Below the pieces are notes generated by a model. That model was not told the DNA's origin. It worked only from the letters and a program-made list of their open reading frames with translations, and searched no databases. Positions 7,344 through 14,751 of a DNA stretch of 25,644 bases are shown piece after piece (position 1 is the first letter of the stretch; each line of letters starts with the position of its first letter). The stretch is from contig JAJYWM010000418.1 in assembly GCA_021791455.1 (NCBI GenBank), positions 1-25,644 on the forward strand, read 5' to 3'. A program made the position numbers and the translations under genes. This DNA comes from a bacterium (lineage in GTDB: Bacteria > Chloroflexota > Dormibacteria > UBA8260 > Bog-877).

Positions 7344-7355
7344 GTTTCATGAAAC
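7344..7355. promoter_or_regulatory. Perfect 12-bp palindrome, candidate operator
   Basis: GTTTCATGAAAC is a perfect palindrome about 20 bases downstream of the predicted transcription start. A repressor bound here would block elongation or initiation. Its TTTCA/TGAAA half-sites recur in the 20-bp palindrome at 13559-13578 upstream of the IclR gene. Confidence 0.5.
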
Positions 7356-7388
7356 GATACAGCGGGCTATCGATGGAGGCAGTTGAAC

Positions 7389-7709
7389 ATGCCAGCGCCG
7401 CCAGGCTCAGGCTTGAGAGATACGATTGCGGACACTCTCGATGGCACCAACTCCACGCCTGACCCCAGCGACATCGCACGTGGCCGGAGATCGGGCAGCG
7501 ATGCGGGGCTGCCTCGAGGTCACCTTGCTGACTTCCAGCTTCGGCCCACCGAGGCTGTCCGTGCCGCTGCGAAGTCCCGGCCAAAAGCCGCCCCCACCAA
7601 CTCGCTGGGGCCAGTGGTGCCTCTTGTCCCACTCTTGACCGCAAGCCCTGGGTGTCAAAACACGACCAAGAGGAGAGTCAGTAATGCATCCACCGACGCG
7701 ACGCTTTAA
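7389..7709 (+). CDS. Possible leader ORF upstream of the solute-binding protein
   Basis: ATG 7389 has GGAGG nine bases upstream and opens a frame of 106 residues (MPAPPGSGLRDTIADTLDG...) that ends at 7709, inside the first codons of the solute-binding protein gene (start 7684). The product is rich in Pro, Ser, Thr, Ala and Arg, has no recognisable domain and no membrane segment. It may be a regulatory leader coupling translation to the downstream gene, or simply a chance frame in GC-rich DNA. Confidence 0.25.
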   Translation: MPAPPGSGLRDTIADTLDGTNSTPDPSDIARGRRSGSDAGLPRGHLADFQLRPTEAVRAAAKSRPKAAPTNSLGPVVPLVPLLTASPGCQNTTKRRVSNASTDATL

Positions 7710-9633
7710 CCTTTCGATCATCGCCATCGCATGCATGGCGATGATCACTCTTGTTGGCTGTAGCAATCAGGCCGCTAGCCGTAAACCCCGTTCTGGGGGC
7801 ACGGTGACGGCCGCCGAAATCCCGAACGACATTCCTGACTACATTTTCCCCATGGACAGCCCTTCGTTCGCATCGAATGCAAACTACCTGAGATTCGAAA
7901 ACCAATTCTGGGTTCCCCTGTATTGGATTGGCAAGTCCGGCAAGCCAGTCCTAAATACGTCACTAAGCCTCGCGAACCCGCCAACCTTCTCGAACAACAA
8001 CACGGTTGTGACGATTCGGCTAAAGCGCTGGCTATGGTCTAACGGAAAGCCAGTTACCGCCCGCGACGTTCTCTTTTGGATGAACTTACTGTCGGCCGTA
8101 ACAGATCCTCTCATTCCCACCATCGGGAGCGCCGGCGCTCCGGGGCCGGGGTTCCAAGGCTACGTGCCTGGCGAGTTCCCGCAAAACGTCGAGTCGTACT
8201 CTGCCACCGGCGAGTACGAGCTCACGCTGCGCCTGAACGGGTCATACAACCCGACATGGTTCACCTACAGCGAGCTGGTCCAAATGTTCGCTATACCACA
8301 AGCCAGTTGGGACAGGTTGTCGTTGACAGGACCCGTAGGGAACTATGACCTTGGGGCCCAAACCCGCATTCTAGCCCCGGCCTCGGCAAACCTACCCCCC
8401 CACTCCTATGTCCCAGCAACTCCGGGGACAGCAACAACGGGCGCACTCGGAGTCGCGCAGTTTCTGAACCAGCAGTCAGAGTCCACTTCCACGTACACCA
8501 CAAACCCACTTTGGCAGGTCGTGGATGGGCCATTTCGGCTCGCTAACTACACAACGAGCGGTTTCGTGAAGATGGTTCCGAACCATCTCTATTCGGGACG
8601 ACCCAAGCCAAGGATCAGTGCTTTCGAGGAACTTCCATTTACGTCTGAAAGCTCGGAGTATCTGGCTGTCCTAAATGGCACTGTGACGATTGGGTCAGTC
8701 CCCTTGGCCGACGTGACTCAAGCCGGCAGCCTGAAAGCGAAAGGGTACGCCATCGCGCCTTGGTATCCATATGGATATGGATACATTTCGTTGAATTACA
8801 CCAATCCTACCCTTGGACCCATATTTCGGCAACTCTACTTTCGGCAGGCCTTCCAGTCGTTAATCAACCAGCACCAGTACATAAAGGACATACTGCACGG
8901 GTACGGCCTGCTTACAAATAGCCCAATCCCCGCATATCCGCCGAATAACCCATACGAGAGCCCTCAGCTCAAACGAGGTCTCGTGTATCCATATAGTCCG
9001 AAAAGGGCAGTCGACCTCCTCAAGAGCCATGGATGGAAAGTGAACCCCGGCGGCCTCACCTATTGCGCGAACAGTGGAAATGGTCCTGGTCAGTGCGGAG
9101 CTGGCATAGCTCGGGGACAGGCGCTCAAGGTACCGTTGATCTACATTGCAGGGATTGCAAACGTGACAGCAGAGGTCGAAGCCGTTCAGTCGACTATGCA
9201 AGCGCAGGCCGGCATTGACCTGCTGCCCACTGCCGAGCCCGAGGGAGCAGCCGTAGGCACGGCGTACGCCACCTGCACGTACACGGCGCCCTGTTCCAAC
9301 TGGGCACTCTTCTGGGGGGGTGACTTTACGTACTCCCCTCTATTCTTCCCGAGCGGCAACGAAATCCTGGCGTGCGGCGCCAGCGGCAACGCGGGCGACT
9401 ACTGCAGTCAGCACATGAATTCGCTGATCGCAGACACCAATACCGCACCGACGTACTCGGCTGAGGTTAAGGCTATGTACGCATATGGCGAGTACGCTGC
9501 GACGCAGGTCGCGCACGCGTACCAACCTACTACGGCGTACCAGATCACAGCATACAAGACCAACTTGCGGGGCCTAATACCTCAAGATCCATCTACTATT
9601 GTCTATCCACAGCTTTACTACTTCGCGCAATAG
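7684..9633 (+). CDS. ABC transporter solute-binding lipoprotein, family 5 (peptide/oligopeptide type)
   Basis: A 649-residue lipoprotein. A basic n-region (MHPPTRRFN) and hydrophobic core are followed by the lipobox LVGC, with Cys26 as the lipidated residue, so the protein is anchored outside the membrane. The mature part has the SBP_bac_5 layout: RLKRWLWSNGKPVTARDVLFWMNLL near residues 120-140 (the usual 'dG.pvtA.Dv.fs...' motif), a central YGYISLNYTNPTLGPIFRQLYFRQAFQSLIN segment interrupted here by the usual substrate cleft strands, and a C-terminal Tyr-rich tail. It starts at ATG 7684 with AGAGGAGAG upstream. It would bind a peptide-like or aminated ligand, but no permease or ATPase gene follows. 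The import system must lie elsewhere, or the protein is a sensor. Codon use is less GC-rich than in the left flank. Confidence 0.88.
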   Translation: MHPPTRRFNLSIIAIACMAMITLVGCSNQAASRKPRSGGTVTAAEIPNDIPDYIFPMDSPSFASNANYLRFENQFWVPLYWIGKSGKPVLNTSLSLANPPTFSNNNTVVTIRLKRWLWSNGKPVTARDVLFWMNLLSAVTDPLIPTIGSAGAPGPGFQGYVPGEFPQNVESYSATGEYELTLRLNGSYNPTWFTYSELVQMFAIPQASWDRLSLTGPVGNYDLGAQTRILAPASANLPPHSYVPATPGTATTGALGVAQFLNQQSESTSTYTTNPLWQVVDGPFRLANYTTSGFVKMVPNHLYSGRPKPRISAFEELPFTSESSEYLAVLNGTVTIGSVPLADVTQAGSLKAKGYAIAPWYPYGYGYISLNYTNPTLGPIFRQLYFRQAFQSLINQHQYIKDILHGYGLLTNSPIPAYPPNNPYESPQLKRGLVYPYSPKRAVDLLKSHGWKVNPGGLTYCANSGNGPGQCGAGIARGQALKVPLIYIAGIANVTAEVEAVQSTMQAQAGIDLLPTAEPEGAAVGTAYATCTYTAPCSNWALFWGGDFTYSPLFFPSGNEILACGASGNAGDYCSQHMNSLIADTNTAPTYSAEVKAMYAYGEYAATQVAHAYQPTTAYQITAYKTNLRGLIPQDPSTIVYPQLYYFAQ

Positions 9634-9672
9634 TGACTACTTTGACCAGCCATCCTGGAGGGGACGAGCGAC

Positions 9673-9735
9673 GTGAGTCAAGGGCTCAGTTTGATAAACG
9701 TACGTTCGCATAGAGCTGTAAGGTTGTGCCCGTGA
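9673..9735 (+). CDS. Tiny ORF coupled to ridA
   Basis: GTG 9673 is preceded by GGAGGGG (9 bases away) and encodes 20 residues (MSQGLSLINVRSHRAVRLCP). Its TGA (9733-9735) overlaps the GTG at 9732 of the RidA gene as GTGA. It may serve as a translational lead-in for RidA, which has no strong ribosome binding site of its own. No function is recognised. Confidence 0.3.
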   Translation: MSQGLSLINVRSHRAVRLCP

Positions 9736-10148
9736 AGAGTATGAGCGGGAATGTCGGTGGAAGGCGTGCGCATGGTCGGAAGGATGCGAGTTTGCCATTC
9801 TCCAACGCCGTGAGGGTAGGCCCCGTGGTTGCGGTCGCCGGCCAGGGCGGCCTAGACCCGGTCAGCGGCAAACGTGTGGATGGCGGGATCGTGTCAGAGC
9901 TGCGCCAAATCAAGAAAAATATAGTCAATGCCTTGGCGGAGTGTGAGTGCACTCTTGACGACGTTGTGCGAGTTGATATTTTTTTAGCGGATCTGCAAGA
10001 CTACGACCGGTTGAATAGTGAGTACAAGGCGTGGTTCAGTGAGCCCCCGCCAGCCAGGACGACGGTTAGAGCAGATTTGCTGTACGACTTGCGCGTGGAG
10101 GTCACTGTTCTGGCGATAGCATCAGCTGGCAAGTATTCGAAAGGATAG
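9726..10148 (+). CDS. RidA-family enamine/imine deaminase
   Basis: A 140-residue Rid (YjgF/YER057c/UK114) protein. Family landmarks are PFSNAVRVGPVVAVAGQGGLDP (N-terminal strands), LDDVVRVDIFLADLQDYDRLN (helix/strand pair), PPPARTTV with the conserved Arg111 that holds the substrate carboxylate, and LRVEVTVLAI with Glu125. RidA proteins hydrolyse reactive 2-aminoacrylate-type enamines and their imines to the 2-keto acid plus ammonia, and are trimers in the cytoplasm. Starts at GTG 9726, GTG 9732 or ATG 9741 are all possible; GTG 9732 is coupled to a tiny upstream ORF. The next gene is a PLP enzyme of the SelA/ammonia-lyase type, a likely source of the enamine that RidA would clear. Confidence 0.88.
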   Translation: MPVKSMSGNVGGRRAHGRKDASLPFSNAVRVGPVVAVAGQGGLDPVSGKRVDGGIVSELRQIKKNIVNALAECECTLDDVVRVDIFLADLQDYDRLNSEYKAWFSEPPPARTTVRADLLYDLRVEVTVLAIASAGKYSKG

Positions 10149-10556
10149 GTTTGGACGATATCATTTTCGCAGCAAGGGACTGTTCATCTGGCGAGAGGGG
10201 GTCACTTGTCGAGCTGGCTCTAGCTGGACGGCCACTTGAGCGACTCGCGCGGAGCGAAAGGAGGTAGCGAGCATGAGGTCAGTTCAAGCCGGGGGAGTGC
10301 GCGAAGTGATGGCGGCACTTTGCCTCAAACAAAACCACACTACGACAGCCGGTCCCGCAGAGATAGGAAGGGGAGTAGCTAGTCTCGTGCGCGACCTACC
10401 CGGGGCGAGAGGAGCGCCCGGGTTTCAGAGCGCTTGTATGAGCTTAGAGAGTGACAGTCATGCACCGCGGCGCACAACGGGAGTGCCTGGGCTGCAGGGT
10501 TGCGGCTCGCCGAACGGAACTGGGCCACAACAAGGTCGGGCGGACGCGGGGAAGCC
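10149..10556. other. Leader region between ridA and the PLP lyase gene
   Basis: A 408-base stretch. It contains a very strong Shine-Dalgarno sequence (AAAGGAGGT, ~10259-10267) before ATG 10273, an unrecognised ORF, and a GC-rich hairpin at 10398-10423. It may be a regulatory leader for the downstream PLP enzyme gene. Confidence 0.4.
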
Positions 10557-10569
10557 GTGTCGGAGTTGA
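10273..10569 (+). CDS. Hypothetical 98-residue protein with strong ribosome binding site
   Basis: ATG 10273 follows AAAGGAGGT at the ideal distance. The 98-residue product (MRSVQAGGVREVMAALC...) is Gly/Arg/Ala-rich, has no membrane helix or known domain, and ends 13 bases inside the PLP lyase gene (GTG 10557). The overlap would permit coupled translation. The initiation site argues for translation here, while the composition argues against a conserved protein. It could be a leader peptide or the 5' end of a gene that has frameshifted. Confidence 0.35.
   Translation: MRSVQAGGVREVMAALCLKQNHTTTAGPAEIGRGVASLVRDLPGARGAPGFQSACMSLESDSHAPRRTTGVPGLQGCGSPNGTGPQQGRADAGKPCRS
10398..10423 (+). terminator. 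GC-rich hairpin, possible attenuator
   Basis: Arms ACCCGGGGCG (10398-10407) and CGCCCGGGT (10415-10423) pair over nine base pairs with one bulged G and a seven-base loop, followed by TT. The T-run is too short for a standard intrinsic terminator. The position ahead of the PLP lyase gene suggests attenuation or translation control. Confidence 0.35.
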
Positions 10570-11732
10570 ACCTGTCGTGGCTGAACGGCATCCCACGCGT
10601 TGTTAACGCCGCCGCACCGCTCACTCGGTTGGGAGGATGCTCAACGCCGCCTTTAGTGATTGAGGCGATGGCGCAGGCGGCGGTGCTCTCACTAGATATG
10701 GAAGAGTTGTTTACTGCCAGCGGCGACGAAATCGCACGGCTGACCGGCAATGAGGCGGCATACGTGACCTCTGGCGCCGCGGCTGCAATCGCCCTGAGCG
10801 TGCTTGGGTGCATCACAAGGGGCGACCCCGCGGCGATCGCCGCGATGCCAAGAGGACGCGGGTTGCCTACGCAGGTCGTCGTGTCCCGCTCGCATCGAAT
10901 CCCATATGATCGCGCCATCGAGCTCGTGGGAGGGAAGATACGGGAAATCGGCAATGTGCAACAGACTCATTTGTGGGAGTTGGAAGCAGCGTTGACATCC
11001 AAGACTGGCGCGGTCTTGTGGGTAGCGGGGCGCCACTTACCTCCTACCCTGAGCCTGGAGGACACCGTTGTGATGGCCCACAGTCACGGAGTGCCTGTGA
11101 TTGTGGACGCAGCAGCCCAATTGCCACCAGTGTCAAATCTTTGGAACTACACAAGGGCGTGTGGCGCCGACTTGGTCGCTTTCAGCGGGGGAAAGGCGAT
11201 GCGCGGGCCGCAGGCGAGCGGGCTCCTGGTGGGCCGACGGGACCTGGTGGCAGCGGCAAGGGCCAATGGCACACCGCACCAGAGATTGGCGCGCGCTCTC
11301 AAGGTAGGAAAGGAAGAGATTGTCGGGTTGGTGGCGGCTGTGCAGCGATATGTGGCCTTGGACCATGATGCGCAATTAGCCGAATGGGAGGCGGTGGTTG
11401 TCGACTGGGGGCGACGCTTGGAGGGCCTACCCGGGGTAGCGACTACGAGGGTGCTGTGCGGTGAGGCAGGTCAGCCAACGCCCAGGCTACTCGTGCGGAT
11501 CGACGCGGATGCAGCCGGGGTGTCCGCGCAGGACGTTGTTGATGCTCTATGGAACCGCAATCCGCGGGTCGCAGTGACGGCTGCCGGACACGATGCGTTT
11601 TATATGGCTCCTGACACACTAATGGACGGAGACGCGACGTTGGCTTCGGATGGGGTACTGGCGGCGCTCTCAAAAGCCAGGCCCTACGGCAGCGGTTCAA
11701 GTACAAGTGCAGGCCGGTCACAGGCAGATTGA
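10557..11732 (+). CDS. SelA-like PLP-dependent enzyme (aminotransferase class V fold; ammonia-lyase type)
   Basis: A 391-residue fold-type I PLP enzyme of the SelA / D-glucosaminate-6-phosphate ammonia-lyase (DgaE-like) branch. I chose GTG 10557 (MSELNLSWLNGIPRVVNAAA) because the family starts with a short helix followed by 'R.VINAAG.LTRLGG', seen here as RVVNAAAPLTRLGG. TSGAAAAIAL is the cofactor phosphate-binding loop. VSRSHRIPYDRAI is the family-specific motif. Asp184 (PVIVDAAAQ) pairs with the pyridine nitrogen. Lys213 in AFSGGKAMRGPQASG is the Schiff-base lysine. Members eliminate ammonia or water from amino-sugar acids or beta-substituted amino acids, giving 2-keto-3-deoxy acids through an enamine. 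The RidA gene just upstream supports that chemistry. It is not likely to be true selenocysteine synthase: no selB or tRNA-Sec is nearby. Confidence 0.85.
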   Translation: MSELNLSWLNGIPRVVNAAAPLTRLGGCSTPPLVIEAMAQAAVLSLDMEELFTASGDEIARLTGNEAAYVTSGAAAAIALSVLGCITRGDPAAIAAMPRGRGLPTQVVVSRSHRIPYDRAIELVGGKIREIGNVQQTHLWELEAALTSKTGAVLWVAGRHLPPTLSLEDTVVMAHSHGVPVIVDAAAQLPPVSNLWNYTRACGADLVAFSGGKAMRGPQASGLLVGRRDLVAAARANGTPHQRLARALKVGKEEIVGLVAAVQRYVALDHDAQLAEWEAVVVDWGRRLEGLPGVATTRVLCGEAGQPTPRLLVRIDADAAGVSAQDVVDALWNRNPRVAVTAAGHDAFYMAPDTLMDGDATLASDGVLAALSKARPYGSGSSTSAGRSQAD

Positions 11733-11945
11733 TGGCGTCGAAGCGGCCAGAACTGAGTTGGTCGATCTGAAGTTGGAGTGCTGGGGTGTGGGGTACGGTT
11801 CCGCTCGTTGGAGGTTATTTTGCGGGATTCGAACTAGCGTCGCGGCAGGGACAGTTAGCGTGGACGCTCGCACGGGGACGACCAGGGAGCCGACCCAACG
11901 CGGAAGGCAAGAACGATAAGGGGCGAAAGTTGTGAGGGTACAAAT

Positions 11946-13430
11946 GTGATACGCATCGGTGCGATGGGCTTCTCCCACGAGACGAATACGTTTGCACAGC
12001 GGAAGACTCCATATGGGGACTTCGTTGCAGATGGCGTGCTCCGCGGCGAGGAAATCTTGCGGCGTTATGGCCAGTCGCGCGCCACAATGGCAGGCTACTT
12101 GCGGGCAACGCGGCCCGGGGAAGTTGAAGTGGTGCCTGTCTACTTCGCAACAACCAATCCATCTGGGACCATCACCGAAGAGGCATTCGAACGTATCTGT
12201 GGCGAACTTACCGCAGAGGCGTCCGCTGGCGGGCCGTGGGATGGAGTGCTGCTTGCTTTACATGGAGCGGCGGTGTCAGAGCGGTTTGCCGACGCAGATG
12301 GCGAACTTGCTAGACGGGTTCGTGCACTGGTCGGACCGGGTGTTCCGATCGGTCTAACATTGGATATGCATGCGAATATATCGCAGGCCATGATCGATGC
12401 AGTGACTGCAACGGTTGTCTATCGCACAAATCCGCACATCGATGCCAGTGACAGAGCATATGAATGCGCCAGCTTAATTGTTCGCACAATTCGGCAAGAG
12501 ATCACGCCGGTCCAGCACCTAGAGACTCCACCAATGGTCATCAACATTGTCCGGCAGAGCACGCAAGTGGAGCCGATGGTCAGCGTGATTCGAGATCTCG
12601 GGACAGTTCTGAACTCGCCAGGCGTTTTGTCGGCAAGTGTCGCTGAAGGGTATCCCTACGCAGATGTCGAAGATATGGGGATGGCCTTTGTGGTGATCCG
12701 CAACGGCGACCCCGGGGCTGCGCGGGACGCGGCGAAATGGCTTGCTCGGCGATCTTGGAATCGGCGTACGGACTTTGTGGGAGAGGCTACTTCACCCGAA
12801 GAGGGTTTGAGGGCGGCAGCATGCGCTCCGACTGGTCCAATTGTGCTGCTAGACGTTGGCGACAACATAGGCGGGGGCGCGCCAGGCGACTCGACCGTGC
12901 TGCTGGCCGAAGCAAAGCGGCAAGGCGTTCGAGACCTTCTGGTGACGCTATACGATCCTGAGGCCGCGAAAGCGTGTGCCACGGCGGGGGTGGGCCGCAA
13001 AATCACACTGAGCGTCGGGGGCAAGGCCGACAGCCGTCATGGGGCCCCTGTCCAAGTTACCGGGATAGTTCGGTGTCTCAGTGACGGAAAGTTCGAAGAC
13101 GCTAACCCGACGCATGGTGGAGATCGCTTTTTCGACGCCGGCCTGACTGCAGTGCTGCGTTCCGATGATTCTCACACACTAGTGTTGACTAGTAAACTCG
13201 TGCCAAACACGAGCTTGCAACAGATGCTGACGCTAGGAATAGACCCGCGCAACGTGCGCATTATCGTGGCGAAGGGAGTCAACGCCCCTCGGGCTGCATA
13301 CGAACCTATAGCGGCGGAGATGGTAATGGTGGATACCCCGGGCGTCACAACGATGAGGCTTGAACAGTTCGAGTACCATTCGCGTCGGACTCCCTTATTC
13401 CCATTCGAGCTCGATGCTGCGTACGAGTGA
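11946..13430 (+). CDS. M81 family metallopeptidase (MlrC / microcystinase C-like)
   Basis: A 494-residue protein of the two-domain M81 family. The N-terminal domain has HETNTF (His11), ALHGA (His106), LTLDMHAN (Asp140, His142) and NPHIDASD (His164), the conserved zinc-binding and active-site positions. The C-terminal domain begins around PIVLLDVGDNIGGGAPGDST and carries the family GGAPGD loop. The start is GTG 11946, with GAGGGT about seven bases upstream. The founding member, MlrC, hydrolyses linear peptides released from microcystin; most members are uncharacterised and lie beside peptide-type ABC transporters. Here it may hydrolyse an amide or peptide-like substrate taken up through the binding protein. 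Full length, no lesions seen. Confidence 0.9.
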   Translation: MIRIGAMGFSHETNTFAQRKTPYGDFVADGVLRGEEILRRYGQSRATMAGYLRATRPGEVEVVPVYFATTNPSGTITEEAFERICGELTAEASAGGPWDGVLLALHGAAVSERFADADGELARRVRALVGPGVPIGLTLDMHANISQAMIDAVTATVVYRTNPHIDASDRAYECASLIVRTIRQEITPVQHLETPPMVINIVRQSTQVEPMVSVIRDLGTVLNSPGVLSASVAEGYPYADVEDMGMAFVVIRNGDPGAARDAAKWLARRSWNRRTDFVGEATSPEEGLRAAACAPTGPIVLLDVGDNIGGGAPGDSTVLLAEAKRQGVRDLLVTLYDPEAAKACATAGVGRKITLSVGGKADSRHGAPVQVTGIVRCLSDGKFEDANPTHGGDRFFDAGLTAVLRSDDSHTLVLTSKLVPNTSLQQMLTLGIDPRNVRIIVAKGVNAPRAAYEPIAAEMVMVDTPGVTTMRLEQFEYHSRRTPLFPFELDAAYE

Positions 13431-13558
13431 CCGCAGCCGCAATGGGACCCATGCGGCGCGCTGTGTTCAGCCAGGAAGGTCGCGTCAGGGCGTTCGTGGC
13501 ACCGGCTCCACCCGTGCTGCGCTTCGTAGTCACAGGGAGGGGGTGCCGGATGGTCGTA

Positions 13559-13578
13559 TGCTTTCATTGTTGAAAGCA
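13559..13578. promoter_or_regulatory. Perfect 8-4-8 inverted repeat, candidate operator
   Basis: TGCTTTCA-TTGT-TGAAAGCA is a perfect inverted repeat of 20 bases, 433 bases before the IclR start and 129 after the M81 stop. The size fits a dimeric regulator such as IclR. The half-site core TTTCA matches the palindrome at 7344-7355. Confidence 0.55.
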
Positions 13579-13998
13579 CAGTGCGCGCAGGGTCCGATAG
13601 GTTCTGGTCGTGGCTTTGCAAGTGCTACAGGCAAGATAGCCGTGCGACGCGAGGTTCAGGGGAGCAGGCGTTACGCGGGGCCGAGATCCGCCGCGGCCGA
13701 GTGCAGACCGGGGCGCAGCGGGCACTGGCGTAGAGGACGCGCTCAGCGACTACTGCAGCGAGCTTACGTCTTTGAAGTGTTGCGAACGCCGAGGTGTCAA
13801 AGTGGGATCGGCCTGGTCGCGGTTGTTACGGCACGATGACTCGCCATCGTGGCCAGAGACGCTCCCGACCTCGCTCGGTATGTGGGCTCTTGCTGGCGGC
13901 TGGTGTCGACAGCAAGCCTCTAGAGCGTCCCATGGGCCCGCGTTGGTAGGCCAGAAGCTTGGCGGCGGCTGAAGTGGCTGCCACCCACGGACCTATGA

Positions 13999-14010
13999 TA
14001 GGGTGTCCCA
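13999..14010 (+). promoter_or_regulatory. -10 element of a probable leaderless promoter
   Basis: TAGGGT (13999-14004) lies six bases before ATG 14011, the TANNNT-to-start distance typical of leaderless actinobacterial transcripts. No Shine-Dalgarno sequence is present between it and the ATG, consistent with initiation at the 5' end of the mRNA. No clear -35 element. Confidence 0.45.
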
Positions 14011-14751
14011 ATGAGCAGCATTGACCGCGCGCTAGATGCCCTGGAGCTGGTGGCTGGTGGCCATGAACTTAAGTTGACAGATGTTGCTAAGGAGTTGGGG
14101 GTGTCGCGGGCTACGGCATTTCGTCTGCTCGTCAATTTAGAGCGCAGAGACTACGTTGAGCACGATGCGCAACGGCACGTGTATTATGTAGGGCGTCGTC
14201 TAAGTGCGCTAGCCTCAGACGCAGAGGACCGCACTGTGGTAGTTTTGGCGAAGCCGGGTATGAACCAGCTGCGGCAATTTGTGGGAGAAACGGTCAATCT
14301 TGCGGTGCTTCGTCACAACGAATTAGTATACGCCACGGTGCTAGACGTTGAGCGGTCGTTACGATTGGCAGCCCGTGTCGGCAGCGTTGCACCGCTTCAT
14401 GCCACAGCGTTGGGGAAGGCAGTGTTGGCGACACTTTCTGACGAGCGCGCCATGGAACTAGCTGGTGATGAACCGTATAAGAAGTTCACAAGTAATACGC
14501 TCACCTTCGCTGTGGACCTGTTGAGTGAGCTTGCCTGCATTCGTGAGCGCGGCTTTGCGGTGGATAGGGAGGAGGCTGAAGTGGGTGCGACGTGCATAGC
14601 GGCGGCCTTGAAGAGAAGCGATGGGCAAGCGGTGGGTGCGATTTCAGTTTCCGGCCCTACGGCTCGGATGACAAGTCTGAGCAATGAGGATGTGGGGAAG
14701 CGCGTCCAAGCGTTGTGCGCCGAGGTGAGCAAGGCGCTGGCGAGACGCTGA
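14011..14751 (+). CDS. IclR-family transcriptional regulator
   Basis: A 246-residue IclR protein. The winged helix-turn-helix spans residues 1-60 (SIDRALDALELVAGG; LTDVAKELGVSRATAFRLL). The effector-binding GAF-like domain follows, with the usual ETVNLAVLRHNELVYATVLD, then LHATALGKAVLA, and RGFAVDREEAEVGATCIAAAL, which closes the ligand pocket. IclR proteins repress or activate catabolic operons in response to a pathway metabolite. It sits in the middle of the catabolic genes and is immediately followed by the class III aminotransferase gene (adjacent stop and start), so it probably controls this cluster, perhaps through the palindromes at 7344 and 13559. The start ATG 14011 appears leaderless. 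Confidence 0.92.
   Translation: MSSIDRALDALELVAGGHELKLTDVAKELGVSRATAFRLLVNLERRDYVEHDAQRHVYYVGRRLSALASDAEDRTVVVLAKPGMNQLRQFVGETVNLAVLRHNELVYATVLDVERSLRLAARVGSVAPLHATALGKAVLATLSDERAMELAGDEPYKKFTSNTLTFAVDLLSELACIRERGFAVDREEAEVGATCIAAALKRSDGQAVGAISVSGPTARMTSLSNEDVGKRVQALCAEVSKALARR

Larger units (their letters stand above)
13431..14010. other. 580-base gap before the IclR gene
   Basis: No supported gene on either strand. The frame 13360-13839 is a shadow at its 5' end and Arg/Gly-rich noise after that. The gap contains the 20-bp palindrome at 13559-13578 and the putative leaderless promoter at its right edge. The length is unusual for a compact cluster and suggests a lost gene or a long regulatory region. 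Confidence 0.5.

Noticed and set aside
10557..11732. True selenocysteine synthase (SelA)
   Set aside because: The fold matches SelA relatives, but no selB, selD or tRNA-Sec is nearby, and the RidA and sugar-acid neighbours fit an ammonia lyase better.
13360..13839. 159-residue plus-strand frame after the M81 gene
   Set aside because: Overlaps the M81 3' end out of frame and then is Arg/Gly-rich without any motif or ribosome binding site.
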